Below, piece after piece: positions 52,990 through 61,819 of a stretch of 64,000 bases of DNA. How positions within the stretch are numbered: the stretch's first letter is position 1; each line of letters begins with the position of its first letter. The notes below the pieces were generated by a model. It was not told where the DNA came from. It saw only the letters and a program-made list of their open reading frames with translations, and made no database searches. Where the stretch lies: positions 1 through 64,000 of the forward strand of contig NZ_JACYUY010000011.1 of NCBI RefSeq assembly GCF_014842025.1, written 5' to 3'. The position numbers and the translations under genes are program-made. The stretch is from Massilia sp. CFBP 13721 (GTDB lineage Bacteria > Pseudomonadota > Gammaproteobacteria > Burkholderiales > Burkholderiaceae_D).

Positions 52990-53018
52990 GTATCGCCTCG
53001 TGTGGTGGAAAATGTATC

Positions 53019-53033
53019 ACCTGTCATACAGGT
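53019..53033. promoter_or_regulatory. GntR-type operator candidate, site 1
   Basis: ACCTGTCATACAGGT, a perfect palindrome of 6-bp arms with a CAT spacer. It lies between the divergent esterase and polyol dehydrogenase genes, 30 bp before the former and 68 bp before the latter. FadR-group GntR proteins typically bind a GT-N3-AC core, which it has. Two similar sites lie at 55561 and 55635. Confidence 0.68.
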
Positions 53034-53100
53034 TAAGATAAGATTGGCAGAGATTTCTGGAAATCACAAGCTATCCCTTACTACCTATCCGACAGGCGCC

Positions 53101-54504
53101 ATGCACACACCCGTCAACGTCATTCTCCACCTTGGACTGGGCGCCTTTCACCGCGCCCACCAGGCCGCCGTCCTGCAAGACCTGCACGAGCGCGGCGATC
53201 GGCGCTGGGCGATCGTCGCCGCCAACATCCGGCCCGACCCGCTGGACGTCAGCGCGGCGCTGGTCGCGCAGGACTGCGTCTACACGCTGGAGACCGTCGA
53301 TCCCGCCGGCCGCTATGCCTATCGCAGCATCGACGCCATCGCGCAGGTGCTGCCGTATGTGCCCGGCCTGGCCGCCGTAATCGCGGCCGGGGCTGACGCC
53401 GCGACCCGCATCGTCTCGTTTACGGTCACCGAAGCCGGCTACTGCCTGGGGGCGGATGGCCGGCTGGACCCAGCGTTGCCGGAAGTGCGCCAGAACGTCG
53501 AAGCGGCGCGGCGCGGGGAACCGGGCACAATCATCTATGGCGTGCTGAGCGCGATCCTGCGTGCGCGCCGCGCCGCGGACGCTGGTCCCATCACGCTCCT
53601 TTGCTGCGACAACCTGCGCCACAACGGCGACCTCGTCCGCGCCGGCCTGTCCGACTTCCTCGGCCTGGCCGGCGACCACGACCTGCTGGCGTGGGTGCAG
53701 GATCACGCCAGCTTTCCGAACTCGATGGTCGACCGCATCACGCCGCGCGCCGCGCCCGAACTGCGCGCACGCGTGCTGGCCGCGACCGGGCGCGACGACG
53801 CGGCTGCCGTGATGAGCGAATCCTTCCTGCAGTGGGTGATCGAAGACGATTTCCGCAACGGCCGCCCGGCCTGGGAAGACGTCGGCGTGGAACTCGTGAC
53901 CGACGTCGCGCCGCACGAGGAAGCCAAGATCCGCATCCTGAACGCCAGCCACAGCGCCATCGCCTGGGCCGGCACGCTGGCCGGCTACCGCTACATCCAC
54001 GAAGGGATGCGCGACGAACGCATCCGCGCGCTGGTGCACGATTACGTGACCGGCGCCGTGTTCGACTGCCTGCGTCCGAGCCCGGTCGACCTGGAAGCCT
54101 ACCGCGACAGCGTGATCGCGCGTTTTTCGGGCGACGCGATCCGCGACACCAACGACCGGGTGCTGGCCGACAGCCTGGCCAAGCTGCCCGGCTTCATCGT
54201 GCCAACCATCCGCGAACGCATCGCGCGCGGGCTGGCGCTGGACGCCGTGGCGCCGCTGCCGGCGCTATGTCTCGCTTTCCTGTGCCGCTGGCAGGCCGGC
54301 GTGGTGCAGGCCGATTACCGCGATGCGGCGCTGGATGCGGGCTTCCTGCAGCGTGTGTGCGGGCAGCGCGACGTGGTGGCGGCGTTTTGCGCCGAGGCGG
54401 CGATCTGGGGCGAGCTGGCGGGGTCGCCGGTGCTGGTGGCGGCGCTGAGGGTGGCGCATGAGCGGGTAATGGCGCTGCTGCATGCGCCGAACCAGGGAAG
54501 CTAA
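53101..54504 (+). CDS. Mannitol/fructuronate-type polyol dehydrogenase
   Basis: A 467-residue long-chain dehydrogenase of the mannitol dehydrogenase family, which includes D-mannonate (fructuronate) reductase and D-arabinitol 4-dehydrogenase. N-terminal HLGLGAFHRAHQA is the NAD-binding start, and KIRILNASHSAIAWAG holds the catalytic Lys-x4-Asn-x2-His. FPNSMVDRITPRA is also conserved. Substrate choice within the family cannot be made by eye. The shared palindrome with the later FAD oxidase/TonB operon suggests joint control. Confidence 0.9.
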   Translation: MHTPVNVILHLGLGAFHRAHQAAVLQDLHERGDRRWAIVAANIRPDPLDVSAALVAQDCVYTLETVDPAGRYAYRSIDAIAQVLPYVPGLAAVIAAGADAATRIVSFTVTEAGYCLGADGRLDPALPEVRQNVEAARRGEPGTIIYGVLSAILRARRAADAGPITLLCCDNLRHNGDLVRAGLSDFLGLAGDHDLLAWVQDHASFPNSMVDRITPRAAPELRARVLAATGRDDAAAVMSESFLQWVIEDDFRNGRPAWEDVGVELVTDVAPHEEAKIRILNASHSAIAWAGTLAGYRYIHEGMRDERIRALVHDYVTGAVFDCLRPSPVDLEAYRDSVIARFSGDAIRDTNDRVLADSLAKLPGFIVPTIRERIARGLALDAVAPLPALCLAFLCRWQAGVVQADYRDAALDAGFLQRVCGQRDVVAAFCAEAAIWGELAGSPVLVAALRVAHERVMALLHAPNQGS

Positions 54505-54562
54505 CGATGCTGCTTGCGCCGCGTGGCGACAGGTCGCGGCCAACGACATGGGGACGTGCGTA

Positions 54563-54772
54563 CCGCGTGGGCGGAGGGCCGCCCACCCTACAAAGTCGCC
54601 CTAGAGGGATAACGATTCGCGTCGGGCATACCCGTAGGGTGGGCGGGTCTCCCGCCCACGCGTTCAACGCACGGCTGCAAACCACGGTACGACCATGCAT
54701 CCGCTGGTTGAACGCGTGGGCGGCACCAAAGCCACTGGAACACTAACAACCGGGTATAGCCGCCCACCCTAC
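54563..54772. repeat. GTAGGGTGG-family hairpin repeats, locus 10
   Basis: A single copy CGCGTGGGCGGAGGGCCGCCCACC..AC (54563-54591), then a pair: CGTAGGGTGGGCGGGTCTCCCGCCCACG from 54633 through the inverted arms 54652-54668 and 54707-54723 (GCCCACGCGTTCAAC and complement) to 54772. The long GGCGGG stem variant and the ~38-bp loop match locus 1. It fills the gap between the convergent dehydrogenase and hydrolase genes. Confidence 0.82.
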
Positions 54773-54794
54773 ATCCTGCTGCACACGGCGCCGA

Positions 54795-55535
54795 TTACGC
54801 CAGCAGCACCCGCTGCGCGAACGCGTTGACCAACGCGGCGTACTCGCGGCTGCGGCGCAGGCTGACGCCGTGTTCGGCGCCGGCGAAGCGGTGCACCGTG
54901 GCCTGGCGCGCGGCGGCGACGTAGTGCGCTTCACCGCGCACGTGGTTCTTGTCGGCGTCGCCGTTGATGAACATGGTCGGCTGCGCGATCTGCGCCAGCT
55001 TGCTGCGAAAGTCGACGCCGCGCAGCGCCGCCACCGCCTGCGGAAAAACCTTCAGGCTCATGCCCGCCGCCAGCGTATTGTCCGCATCCTCGTCCGACAT
55101 GCCGAATTCGCGCAGGGTGGCCGGCATCTTGCGCGCCAGGAGTTTGTCTTCCCCATATAACGCGATCAGCACGCGAAACAGCATGGCGTTGGCGATGTAC
55201 GGCAGGGTCGGCGCACCGATGAATTCATGGCTGGCGCCGCCCAGCACCAAACCCTTGAGCCGGTCCTGCGGCAGTGACGCGGCGGCCGCCTGCGACGTGT
55301 AGCTGCCGAGCGAGTCGCCGGCCAGGATGAAGGGCGCATCGCCGAGCGAGCGCGCAGCGGCAAGCACGGTGTCGACACCGCCCTGCAGCGTGTACGGCTC
55401 GCTGCGGCGGGCGCCATGGCCCGGCAGGTCGGGCGCCAGCACCTGCAGGCGCAGGTCGATCAGGCGCCGGACGGGGTCCCACGAGCGCCCGTTGAGCGTG
55501 GCGCCGTGGACAAGGATGACGGCTGGCTGGGTCAT
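54795..55535 (-). CDS. Alpha/beta hydrolase
   Basis: A 246-residue alpha/beta hydrolase: VILVHGATLNGRSWDP (oxyanion), nucleophile elbow AGDSLGSY (Ser about residue 94), acid in FINGDADKNHV and catalytic His in AGAEHGVSLRR. Resembles esterases and lactonases of unknown substrate. It diverges from the FAD oxidase operon across a promoter with two ACCTGT-N3-ACAGGT-like sites, so it may belong to that regulon. Confidence 0.84.
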   Translation of the reverse strand: MTQPAVILVHGATLNGRSWDPVRRLIDLRLQVLAPDLPGHGARRSEPYTLQGGVDTVLAAARSLGDAPFILAGDSLGSYTSQAAAASLPQDRLKGLVLGGASHEFIGAPTLPYIANAMLFRVLIALYGEDKLLARKMPATLREFGMSDEDADNTLAAGMSLKVFPQAVAALRGVDFRSKLAQIAQPTMFINGDADKNHVRGEAHYVAAARQATVHRFAGAEHGVSLRRSREYAALVNAFAQRVLLA

Positions 55536-55560
55536 GGAAGTCTCCGATTGGTTTTTATAA

Positions 55561-55649
55561 ACATATCATACAGGTCTAGTGCCAACACAAGAATTTGTGG
55601 CAGCAACGCCGACATGTCGCGTAAAACCTATACAACATGTTTGACAGGT
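55561..55649. promoter_or_regulatory. GntR-type operator candidates, sites 2 and 3
   Basis: ACATATCATACAGGT (55561-55575) matches the site at 53019 at 13 of 15 positions. ACATGTTTGACAGGT (55635-55649) keeps the same 6-3-6 layout with one arm mismatch. They lie in the divergent region between the hydrolase and FAD oxidase, 74 bp apart (about seven helical turns). Confidence 0.6.
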
Positions 55650-55707
55650 TAAAAACCCGGGCGTATTCTCGATTGCACTGAGGATCAGTTGCCAACAAGG
55701 ATAAAAA

Positions 55708-57105
55708 ATGACTTCGAGACACCCCCTTACTTCCCTCGGCACGGTCGATGCCGTCGTCGCTCCCCTGCAGGCACGCTTCGGCGACCGCGTCAGCGTCGCC
55801 CGCGCAGTGCGCGAACAGCATGCGCGCGGCGAGGGCCTGGCCACCAGCCTGGCGCCGGACCTGGTCGTCTGGCCGCTCGACAAACAGGAAGTCTGCGCCA
55901 TCCTCGCCCTGTGCAACGAGCACCGGGTGCCGGTGATCGCGTTCGGCGCCGGCAGCTCGCTCGAGGGGCACGTCAGCGCGCCGCACGGCGGCGTGTGCAT
56001 CGACATGTCGCGCATGGACGCAGTGTTGGCCATCAATCCGGAAGACAGCGATTGCGTGGTCCAGCCGGGCATCACGCGCGAAGCGCTGAACAGCCACCTG
56101 AAAGGCACCGGCCTGTTCTTCCCGGTCGATCCGGGCGCGAACGCCACCATCGGCGGCATGGTGTCCACGCGCGCCTCGGGCACCACCACGCTGCGCTACG
56201 GCTCGATGGCGCACAACGTGCAGTGCCTGGAAGTGGCGCTGGCCGATGGCCGTCTGGTCAAACTCGGCAGCCGCGCGCGCAAATCCTCGGCCGGCTACGA
56301 CCTGGTGCACCTGCTGACCGGCTCCGAAGGCACGCTCGGCGTCATCACCGAAATCACGCTGCGCCTGCATCCGCTGCCGACCGAAGTGGCGGCCGCTAGC
56401 TGCGCCTTCCCGACCCTGGGGGCGGCGGTCGATGCGGTGACCGAACTGTCGATGTCGGGCGTGCCCTTTGCGCGCATCGAATTTTTGGACGAGACCCAGG
56501 TCCGCGCCTGCAACCTGCATTCGCAACTGGGCCTGGCCGAACTCCCGACCCTGTTCCTCGAATTCCACGGCACGCCGCTGGCGGTGCAGGAACAGGCCGA
56601 ACTGGCGCAGGAAGTGGCGGCCAGCCATGGCGGCACCGGGTTCGCCTGGGCCACCCGTCCCGAAGACCGTTCGCGCCTGTGGCATGCGCGCCACCTGGCC
56701 TATTTCGCCGCCCTCGCCCTGCGTCCGGGCTGCGTGAGCGTGGTGGCCGATATCTGCGTGCCGATGTCGGCCCTGGCCGAGAGCGTGGCGCAGGCGCGCG
56801 CGCTGATCGACCAGGAAGGCCTGGTGGCGCCGATCCTCGGCCACGTCGGCGACGGCAACTTCCACGTGCTGTTCATGCCGATGCCGGACAAACCGGAAGA
56901 ACACGCCGCGGTCGACCGCGTGTATGCGGCGATGATCGAGCGCGCGCTGCTTGTGGGCGGCACCTGCACCGGCGAACACGGCATCGGCATGGGCAAGAAG
57001 AACAAGCTGCTGCTCGAATACGGCGGCGAGGTCGTCGACCTGATGCGCACCATCAAACACGCCTGGGACCCGAACGGGATTCTGAACCCGGGCAAGATTT
57101 TTTAG
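55708..57105 (+). CDS. FAD-linked oxidase/D-lactate dehydrogenase-like protein
   Basis: A 465-residue flavoprotein of the GlcD/DLD family, probably oxidising a D-2-hydroxy acid. FAD-binding signatures are VIAFGAGSSLEGHV (about residues 76-89), PVDPGANATIGGMVSTRASGT and LTGSEGTLGVITE; the C-terminal cap includes ILGHVGDGNFHVLF and GTCTGEHGIGMGKK. D-lactate, glycolate and D-2-hydroxyglutarate dehydrogenases are all possible. No iron-sulfur partner gene follows. First gene of the operon with the TonB receptor. AAGG lies ahead of the ATG. Confidence 0.9.
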   Translation: MTSRHPLTSLGTVDAVVAPLQARFGDRVSVARAVREQHARGEGLATSLAPDLVVWPLDKQEVCAILALCNEHRVPVIAFGAGSSLEGHVSAPHGGVCIDMSRMDAVLAINPEDSDCVVQPGITREALNSHLKGTGLFFPVDPGANATIGGMVSTRASGTTTLRYGSMAHNVQCLEVALADGRLVKLGSRARKSSAGYDLVHLLTGSEGTLGVITEITLRLHPLPTEVAAASCAFPTLGAAVDAVTELSMSGVPFARIEFLDETQVRACNLHSQLGLAELPTLFLEFHGTPLAVQEQAELAQEVAASHGGTGFAWATRPEDRSRLWHARHLAYFAALALRPGCVSVVADICVPMSALAESVAQARALIDQEGLVAPILGHVGDGNFHVLFMPMPDKPEEHAAVDRVYAAMIERALLVGGTCTGEHGIGMGKKNKLLLEYGGEVVDLMRTIKHAWDPNGILNPGKIF

Positions 57106-57163
57106 ATTCAGCAGTACCGAAGCATATAAACACTATAAATCCATAAAAATATTGGAGACACAT

Positions 57164-59383
57164 ATGCACCACGCACCTGCCTTTTCCCGCACCGCCACCG
57201 CAGCCGCGGTATCGCTCTTCTGCGCCCTGACTTCGCTGTCGGCCCAGGCCCAGACCCAAGCATCGAACACCGACGAGCGCATCGAAAAGGTGATCGTCAC
57301 CGCGCAAAAGCGCGAGCAGGCGGCGCTCGACGTGCCGGCCTCGGTTACCTCGGTCAATACCGACCAGCTCACCCGTGACGGCAAGGTGCGCCTGGAAGAC
57401 TACGTGGCGCAGGTGCCGGGCATGTCGCTGTCCTCGTTCCGCCAGGGCTTCACGCAGGTGGCGCTGCGTGGCATCACGACCGGCGTCAACCAGTCGGCGT
57501 CGACCACCGCCTTTTATATCGACGAAGCGCCGATCGGCTCCGTGAACGCCTACGCCGCCGGCAGCGCGGTCACGCCCGACATCGACCCGGCCGACCTGCA
57601 GCGCGTCGAAATCCTGAAGGGACCACAAGGCACCCTGTACGGCGCCGGCGCCATGGGCGGGCTGGTGCGCTACGTCACCTCCGCGCCCGACTACCGCAAG
57701 CTGCGCGGCAGCGTCACCCTGGGCGGCAACAGCGTGCGCGACGGCGGCAACGGCAAGACCGCGCGCGCTTCGCTCAACATGCCCTTCGGCGAACAGAACA
57801 TGGCGCTGCGCGTGTCCGCCTTCAGCCGTACCGATGCCGGCTACATCGACCGCACCGATGGCCGCGAGGACGTCAACGAAGCCAAGGTCGAAGGCGGCCG
57901 CGTCGCCTTTAACTGGATGATCAATCCGGACTGGAAGCTATCGGCCTTCGCGCTGACGCAGAAGGTGAAATCGCAAGGGAACGGCCTGGTCGACGTCAAC
58001 CCGGTCTCGCTGGCGCCCCTGTACGGCGAGCTGAAACAGCGGCGCTTCGCGGAGGAGCTGTCGTCGGCGCAGCTCGACGTGGCCAACCTCACCATCAACG
58101 GCCACCTGGGCGGCTTCGACCTCGTATCCTCGACCACGGTGCAAGACGTCGACGCCTCGCAAGGCCTGGACGGCACCTTCGGCTACGGCGTGGCGCTGGG
58201 CGCCGCCTTCGGCATCCCGGACCTCGGCGTCTCCTATGCCCAGGGCACCACCACCCACCGCGTCTCGCAGGAACTGCGCCTGCGCGCGAACGCCTTCGAC
58301 GAAAAGCTCGACTACGAAGCCGGCGTGTACTACACCAAGGAAGACAACACCAACCGCATCCCCGGCTTCCGTCCGTTCTCGACCACCACGAATGCCACCT
58401 ACCCGCTGCCCTCGATCGTCAACGCCGCGATCGACACCAGCTACAAGGAGTACTCGGTATTCGCCAACGCGACCTATGCCCTGACGCCGCAGTTCGACCT
58501 GATGGCCGGCATCCGCCATGGCAAGGACGACCAGGTGTATGCCCAGGATTACAGCGGCCTGCTGGTGGGCCCGGTGCCGGTGCGGATCGACGCCGGTTCG
58601 ACCGAGCGCAAGACCACTTACCTCGCCAGCGCGCGCTACAAGCCATCGGCAGACGATGCGCTGTACGCGCGCGTGGCGACCGGCTTCCGTCCGGGCGGCC
58701 CGAACGCGGTGCCGCCGACCAATGCGACGCTGGCGCCCTTCACCTTCGCACCCGACACGCTCACCAGCTACGAGCTGGGCTACAAGTCGATGATGGATGG
58801 CGGCCGCGTCTCGCTGGAAGCGGCGCTGTTCGCCACCAAGTGGAAGGACATCCAGATCCAGACCAGCGCCGCCGGCTTCAACTTCATCGTCAACGGCGGC
58901 GCCGCCACCAGCCGCGGTGCGGAACTGTCGCTGTCCTACTTCCCGATGGCCGGCCTAGCGCTGCGCGGCGCGCTCGGCTACACCGACGCCAAGCTGACCG
59001 AAGACGCACCGGCCGCCGGCGGCCTCGATGGCGACAAGCTGCCCTTCGTGCCGAAGGTGACGGCTTCGCTCGGCGCCAACTACCGCTGGGCGGTCGGCGC
59101 CGGCTGGGCCGCGTACGCCGGCGGCACCGTCAGCCACACCGGTGAGCGCCGCTCGGACTTCAGCGAGCGCGCCGCGCGCGACGTGCCGGCCTACACCACG
59201 CTCAACCTCTCGGGCGGCATCGAGAACGCCAACTGGCGCCTCGCGGTCTATGCGAAGAACGTCAACAACAGCGACGGCATCACCTTCCTCAAGTCGCAAA
59301 GCCTGACGCCGGCAGGCAGCCCGTTCGGCGCCGGCGTGATCGCCCCGCGCACGATCGGCGCCGACCTGACCTACCGCTTCTGA
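57164..59383 (+). CDS. TonB-dependent receptor
   Basis: A 739-residue outer-membrane active transporter. A signal peptide ends AQA, then a TonB-box-like EKVIVTAQKREQAALDVPASVTSV; the plug domain includes GITTGVNQSASTTAFYIDEAPIG and LKGPQGTLYGAGAMGGLVRYVT; the barrel ends TIGADLTYRF. It lacks the N-terminal signalling extension. The VTAQKR-type plug is common in receptors for plant-derived or aromatic compounds in sphingomonads, hinting at a large or scarce substrate. ATG 57164 follows TTGGAGAC. Second gene of the operon. Confidence 0.93.
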   Translation: MHHAPAFSRTATAAAVSLFCALTSLSAQAQTQASNTDERIEKVIVTAQKREQAALDVPASVTSVNTDQLTRDGKVRLEDYVAQVPGMSLSSFRQGFTQVALRGITTGVNQSASTTAFYIDEAPIGSVNAYAAGSAVTPDIDPADLQRVEILKGPQGTLYGAGAMGGLVRYVTSAPDYRKLRGSVTLGGNSVRDGGNGKTARASLNMPFGEQNMALRVSAFSRTDAGYIDRTDGREDVNEAKVEGGRVAFNWMINPDWKLSAFALTQKVKSQGNGLVDVNPVSLAPLYGELKQRRFAEELSSAQLDVANLTINGHLGGFDLVSSTTVQDVDASQGLDGTFGYGVALGAAFGIPDLGVSYAQGTTTHRVSQELRLRANAFDEKLDYEAGVYYTKEDNTNRIPGFRPFSTTTNATYPLPSIVNAAIDTSYKEYSVFANATYALTPQFDLMAGIRHGKDDQVYAQDYSGLLVGPVPVRIDAGSTERKTTYLASARYKPSADDALYARVATGFRPGGPNAVPPTNATLAPFTFAPDTLTSYELGYKSMMDGGRVSLEAALFATKWKDIQIQTSAAGFNFIVNGGAATSRGAELSLSYFPMAGLALRGALGYTDAKLTEDAPAAGGLDGDKLPFVPKVTASLGANYRWAVGAGWAAYAGGTVSHTGERRSDFSERAARDVPAYTTLNLSGGIENANWRLAVYAKNVNNSDGITFLKSQSLTPAGSPFGAGVIAPRTIGADLTYRF

Positions 59384-59392
59384 GGCGCGGCC

Positions 59393-60454
59393 ATGGACTC
59401 CCTCCTCCATTATTTCACTGGGCCCGACCTGCGCCTGGCGGATGGCGCGCTGTTGCGCGCGCCCGTCACCGCCTACCGCAGCATGGGCCGGCTGAACGCC
59501 GCCGGCACCAATGCGGTGCTGGTCCTGCACGGCTACACCACCGGTCCCTCCATGCTCGACGCCGGCGCCAACGTCGCCGAAGGCTCGTGGGCCGACCTGG
59601 TCGGCCCCGGCAAGCCGATCGACACCGACCGTTATTTTGTCGTGTGCCCGAACATGATCGGTTCTTGCTACGGCTCGACCGGGCCGGCCAGCATCGACCC
59701 TGACAGCGGCGCGCCATACGGCATCGCGTTTCCCTCCTTGACGCTGACCGATATCGTGGCCGCGCAAAAGGCGCTGCTCGATGCGCTCGGCGTCACGCGG
59801 CTCGCTGCCGTGACTGGACCTTCGTTCGGCGCCTATCAATCCTTCCAGTGGGCGCTGCAGTTTCCGGACTTCGTCGAACGCGTGGTGGCCGCCGTCGGCG
59901 CGCCCTGGCATCCGGGGGCGCCCGGCGCGGCGGAGGCGATCCTGGCCGATCTCGCGGCCGACCCGGGCTGGGCGGCCTGGTGCGCGGGCGAGATGCACGC
60001 CATGTTCGCCAAGCTCACCGCCATGCGCACGGCGACCTTGACGCGCTATGGCGTCGATGCGGAACTGGCGGACCGCATACCCGATCCGGCCGCGCGCGCC
60101 AGCGAGGTGGCGCTGCTGGCACGCGAGTGGGCAGCGGGCTTCGACCCGATGTCGCTGGTGGTGCTGATGCGCGCTGCCGAAGCCTTCGATCTGCGCGCGC
60201 AGATCGACGCCATGCGCGCACCGGTGCTGTACGTGCTCTCGCGCAGCGATGAAGTGTTTTCGCCGGCGCTGGCGCGCAAGGTCGCGCAGTTGCCAGGCAC
60301 CGAACGCTGGTCTTACGTGGAACTCGACAGCGACAAGGGGCACTTCGCTTCCGGCGCCGATGCGGCGCTGTGGGCCGAGACGCTACGGCGCTTCATGGAT
60401 ACGGCGCCGGATGCATGGACGCCGACAGGCTTTGATATGGAGATGGCAGCATGA
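59393..60454 (+). CDS. MetX-like alpha/beta hydrolase (homoserine acetyltransferase family)
   Basis: A 353-residue MetX-family protein. Motifs are LVLHGYTTGPS, CPNMIGSCYGSTGP (the family signature), GPSFGAYQSFQWALQFP with the Ser (about residue 143), SRSDEVFSP with Asp and DKGHFASG with His. True MetX makes O-acetylhomoserine, but the location between a TonB receptor and an MFS carrier argues for hydrolysis or acyl transfer in catabolism. It lies 9 bp after the receptor and overlaps the MFS gene by ATGA. Confidence 0.87.
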   Translation: MDSLLHYFTGPDLRLADGALLRAPVTAYRSMGRLNAAGTNAVLVLHGYTTGPSMLDAGANVAEGSWADLVGPGKPIDTDRYFVVCPNMIGSCYGSTGPASIDPDSGAPYGIAFPSLTLTDIVAAQKALLDALGVTRLAAVTGPSFGAYQSFQWALQFPDFVERVVAAVGAPWHPGAPGAAEAILADLAADPGWAAWCAGEMHAMFAKLTAMRTATLTRYGVDAELADRIPDPAARASEVALLAREWAAGFDPMSLVVLMRAAEAFDLRAQIDAMRAPVLYVLSRSDEVFSPALARKVAQLPGTERWSYVELDSDKGHFASGADAALWAETLRRFMDTAPDAWTPTGFDMEMAA

Positions 60455-61788
60455 GCACAATGACGAAACCAATCGACACCGGCCTGCAGGCCCGCACCAT
60501 CGCCATCGCCGACAACAAGCCGGTCAGCGCCGCCTACCGCACCTACGTACTGGTCGCGCTGGCCGTGGTCGGCTTCATGTGCTCGGTCGACAAGGTGGTC
60601 ATCTCGATGTTCATGGAGCCGATCAAGAAGGAATTCCTGCTGAGCGATACCCAGCTCGGGCTGATGACGGGCCTGGCGTTTTCGCTGCTGGGCGGCTTGG
60701 TCTCGATCCCGCTGGCGCGCATGGCCGACCGCGGCAACCGCAAGTGGATCATCTTCCTCAGCTTCGCGGTGTGGACGCTGATGACGGGCGTGTCCGGCAT
60801 GGCGACCAGCTTCATGTTCCTGCTGGCGGCGCGCATCGGCGTCGGCGTGGGCGAAGCGGGCTGCGTGCCGGCGACCCACTCGATGCTGGGCGATTACTAT
60901 CCGCGCGAGCTGCGTGGCCGCGCCTACGCGGCGCACTTCTCTGGTGTGTATCTCGGCATGCTGGGCGGGATGCTGGGCGGCGGCATCCTGGTGCAAACGG
61001 TCGGCTGGCGCCTCGGCTTCATCTGGCTGGGCGTGGCCGGCATGGTGATGGCCCTGATCTTCCACTTCACGGTGCGCGAACCGCTGCGCGTGGACCAGCC
61101 GCCGCCGTCCGTCGATGGCGCCAGGGCCAGCATCTGGACCCAGCTGGGCGACCTGCGCTGCTTCTTCATGCTGGTCTTCGCCTTTGCTTTCGTCGGCCTG
61201 GCGGGCGCGGTGGCGGCCTGGCTGCCGAGCTATTTCGAGCGCGCCTTTAAAATGACGCCGATGGCGATCGGGCTGGGCCTGGGCCTCGGCATCGGTCTCG
61301 CCAGCGGCATCGGCGCCCTGGTCGGCGGCCAGTTGACGGTGCGCTATGCGAAGGGTTCGCGTACCTGGGGCGCGCGCTATTCGGCCTTCGTCAGCTGGGG
61401 CGTGCTGATCCCCTTCATCGGCAGCTTCTACGTGCAGGAGCCGATGATCGCGATGGGGCTGTTGTTCGTCACCTTCCTGATCGCAGGGACGCTGGCCGGC
61501 CCGGTGTTCGGCACCGTGCAGGACCTGGTGGCGCCGCAGGCACGCGCCACGGCGGTGGCCATCATCGGCGTGGTCGGCGTGGTGATCGGCCAGGGCATGG
61601 GACCGCTGCTGGTGGGCCTGCTGAGCGACCTGCTCAACACCGGCAGCGACGTCGGCGGACTGCGCCTGTCGATGACCTGCGTGGCCATGATCAACCTGTT
61701 CACGGGGCTGTTCTTCTGGACCCTGTCGCGCCGTATCGGCAAGGTCTACGGCGATGCGCCGCAGCCGGCGCCGGCGGCGCAGCCTTGA
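60451..61788 (+). CDS. MFS transporter (Spinster-like)
   Basis: A 445-residue major facilitator with twelve predicted membrane segments; GLMTGLAFSLLGGLVSIPLARMADRGNRKW carries the motif-A loop (RMADRGNRK), and RIGVGVGEAGCVPATHSMLGDYYPRE is typical of Spinster-like MFS proteins that often sit beside TonB receptors in aromatic or steroid operons. It probably brings the receptor's substrate, or its hydrolysis product, across the inner membrane. Coupled to the upstream hydrolase gene by a 4-bp overlap. Confidence 0.88.
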   Translation: MSTMTKPIDTGLQARTIAIADNKPVSAAYRTYVLVALAVVGFMCSVDKVVISMFMEPIKKEFLLSDTQLGLMTGLAFSLLGGLVSIPLARMADRGNRKWIIFLSFAVWTLMTGVSGMATSFMFLLAARIGVGVGEAGCVPATHSMLGDYYPRELRGRAYAAHFSGVYLGMLGGMLGGGILVQTVGWRLGFIWLGVAGMVMALIFHFTVREPLRVDQPPPSVDGARASIWTQLGDLRCFFMLVFAFAFVGLAGAVAAWLPSYFERAFKMTPMAIGLGLGLGIGLASGIGALVGGQLTVRYAKGSRTWGARYSAFVSWGVLIPFIGSFYVQEPMIAMGLLFVTFLIAGTLAGPVFGTVQDLVAPQARATAVAIIGVVGVVIGQGMGPLLVGLLSDLLNTGSDVGGLRLSMTCVAMINLFTGLFFWTLSRRIGKVYGDAPQPAPAAQP

Positions 61789-61819
61789 CAGCACTGGACA
61801 GAAAACTTAGGCTGCATCG

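Noticed and set aside
55708..57105. Glycolate oxidase subunit GlcD
   Set aside because: No GlcE or GlcF gene adjoins, and the protein carries the full single-chain DLD layout, so a stand-alone D-2-hydroxy-acid dehydrogenase is more likely.
59393..60454. A genuine methionine-biosynthesis metX with a metW partner
   Set aside because: No metW or other methionine gene is next to it; it is embedded in a TonB/MFS operon.
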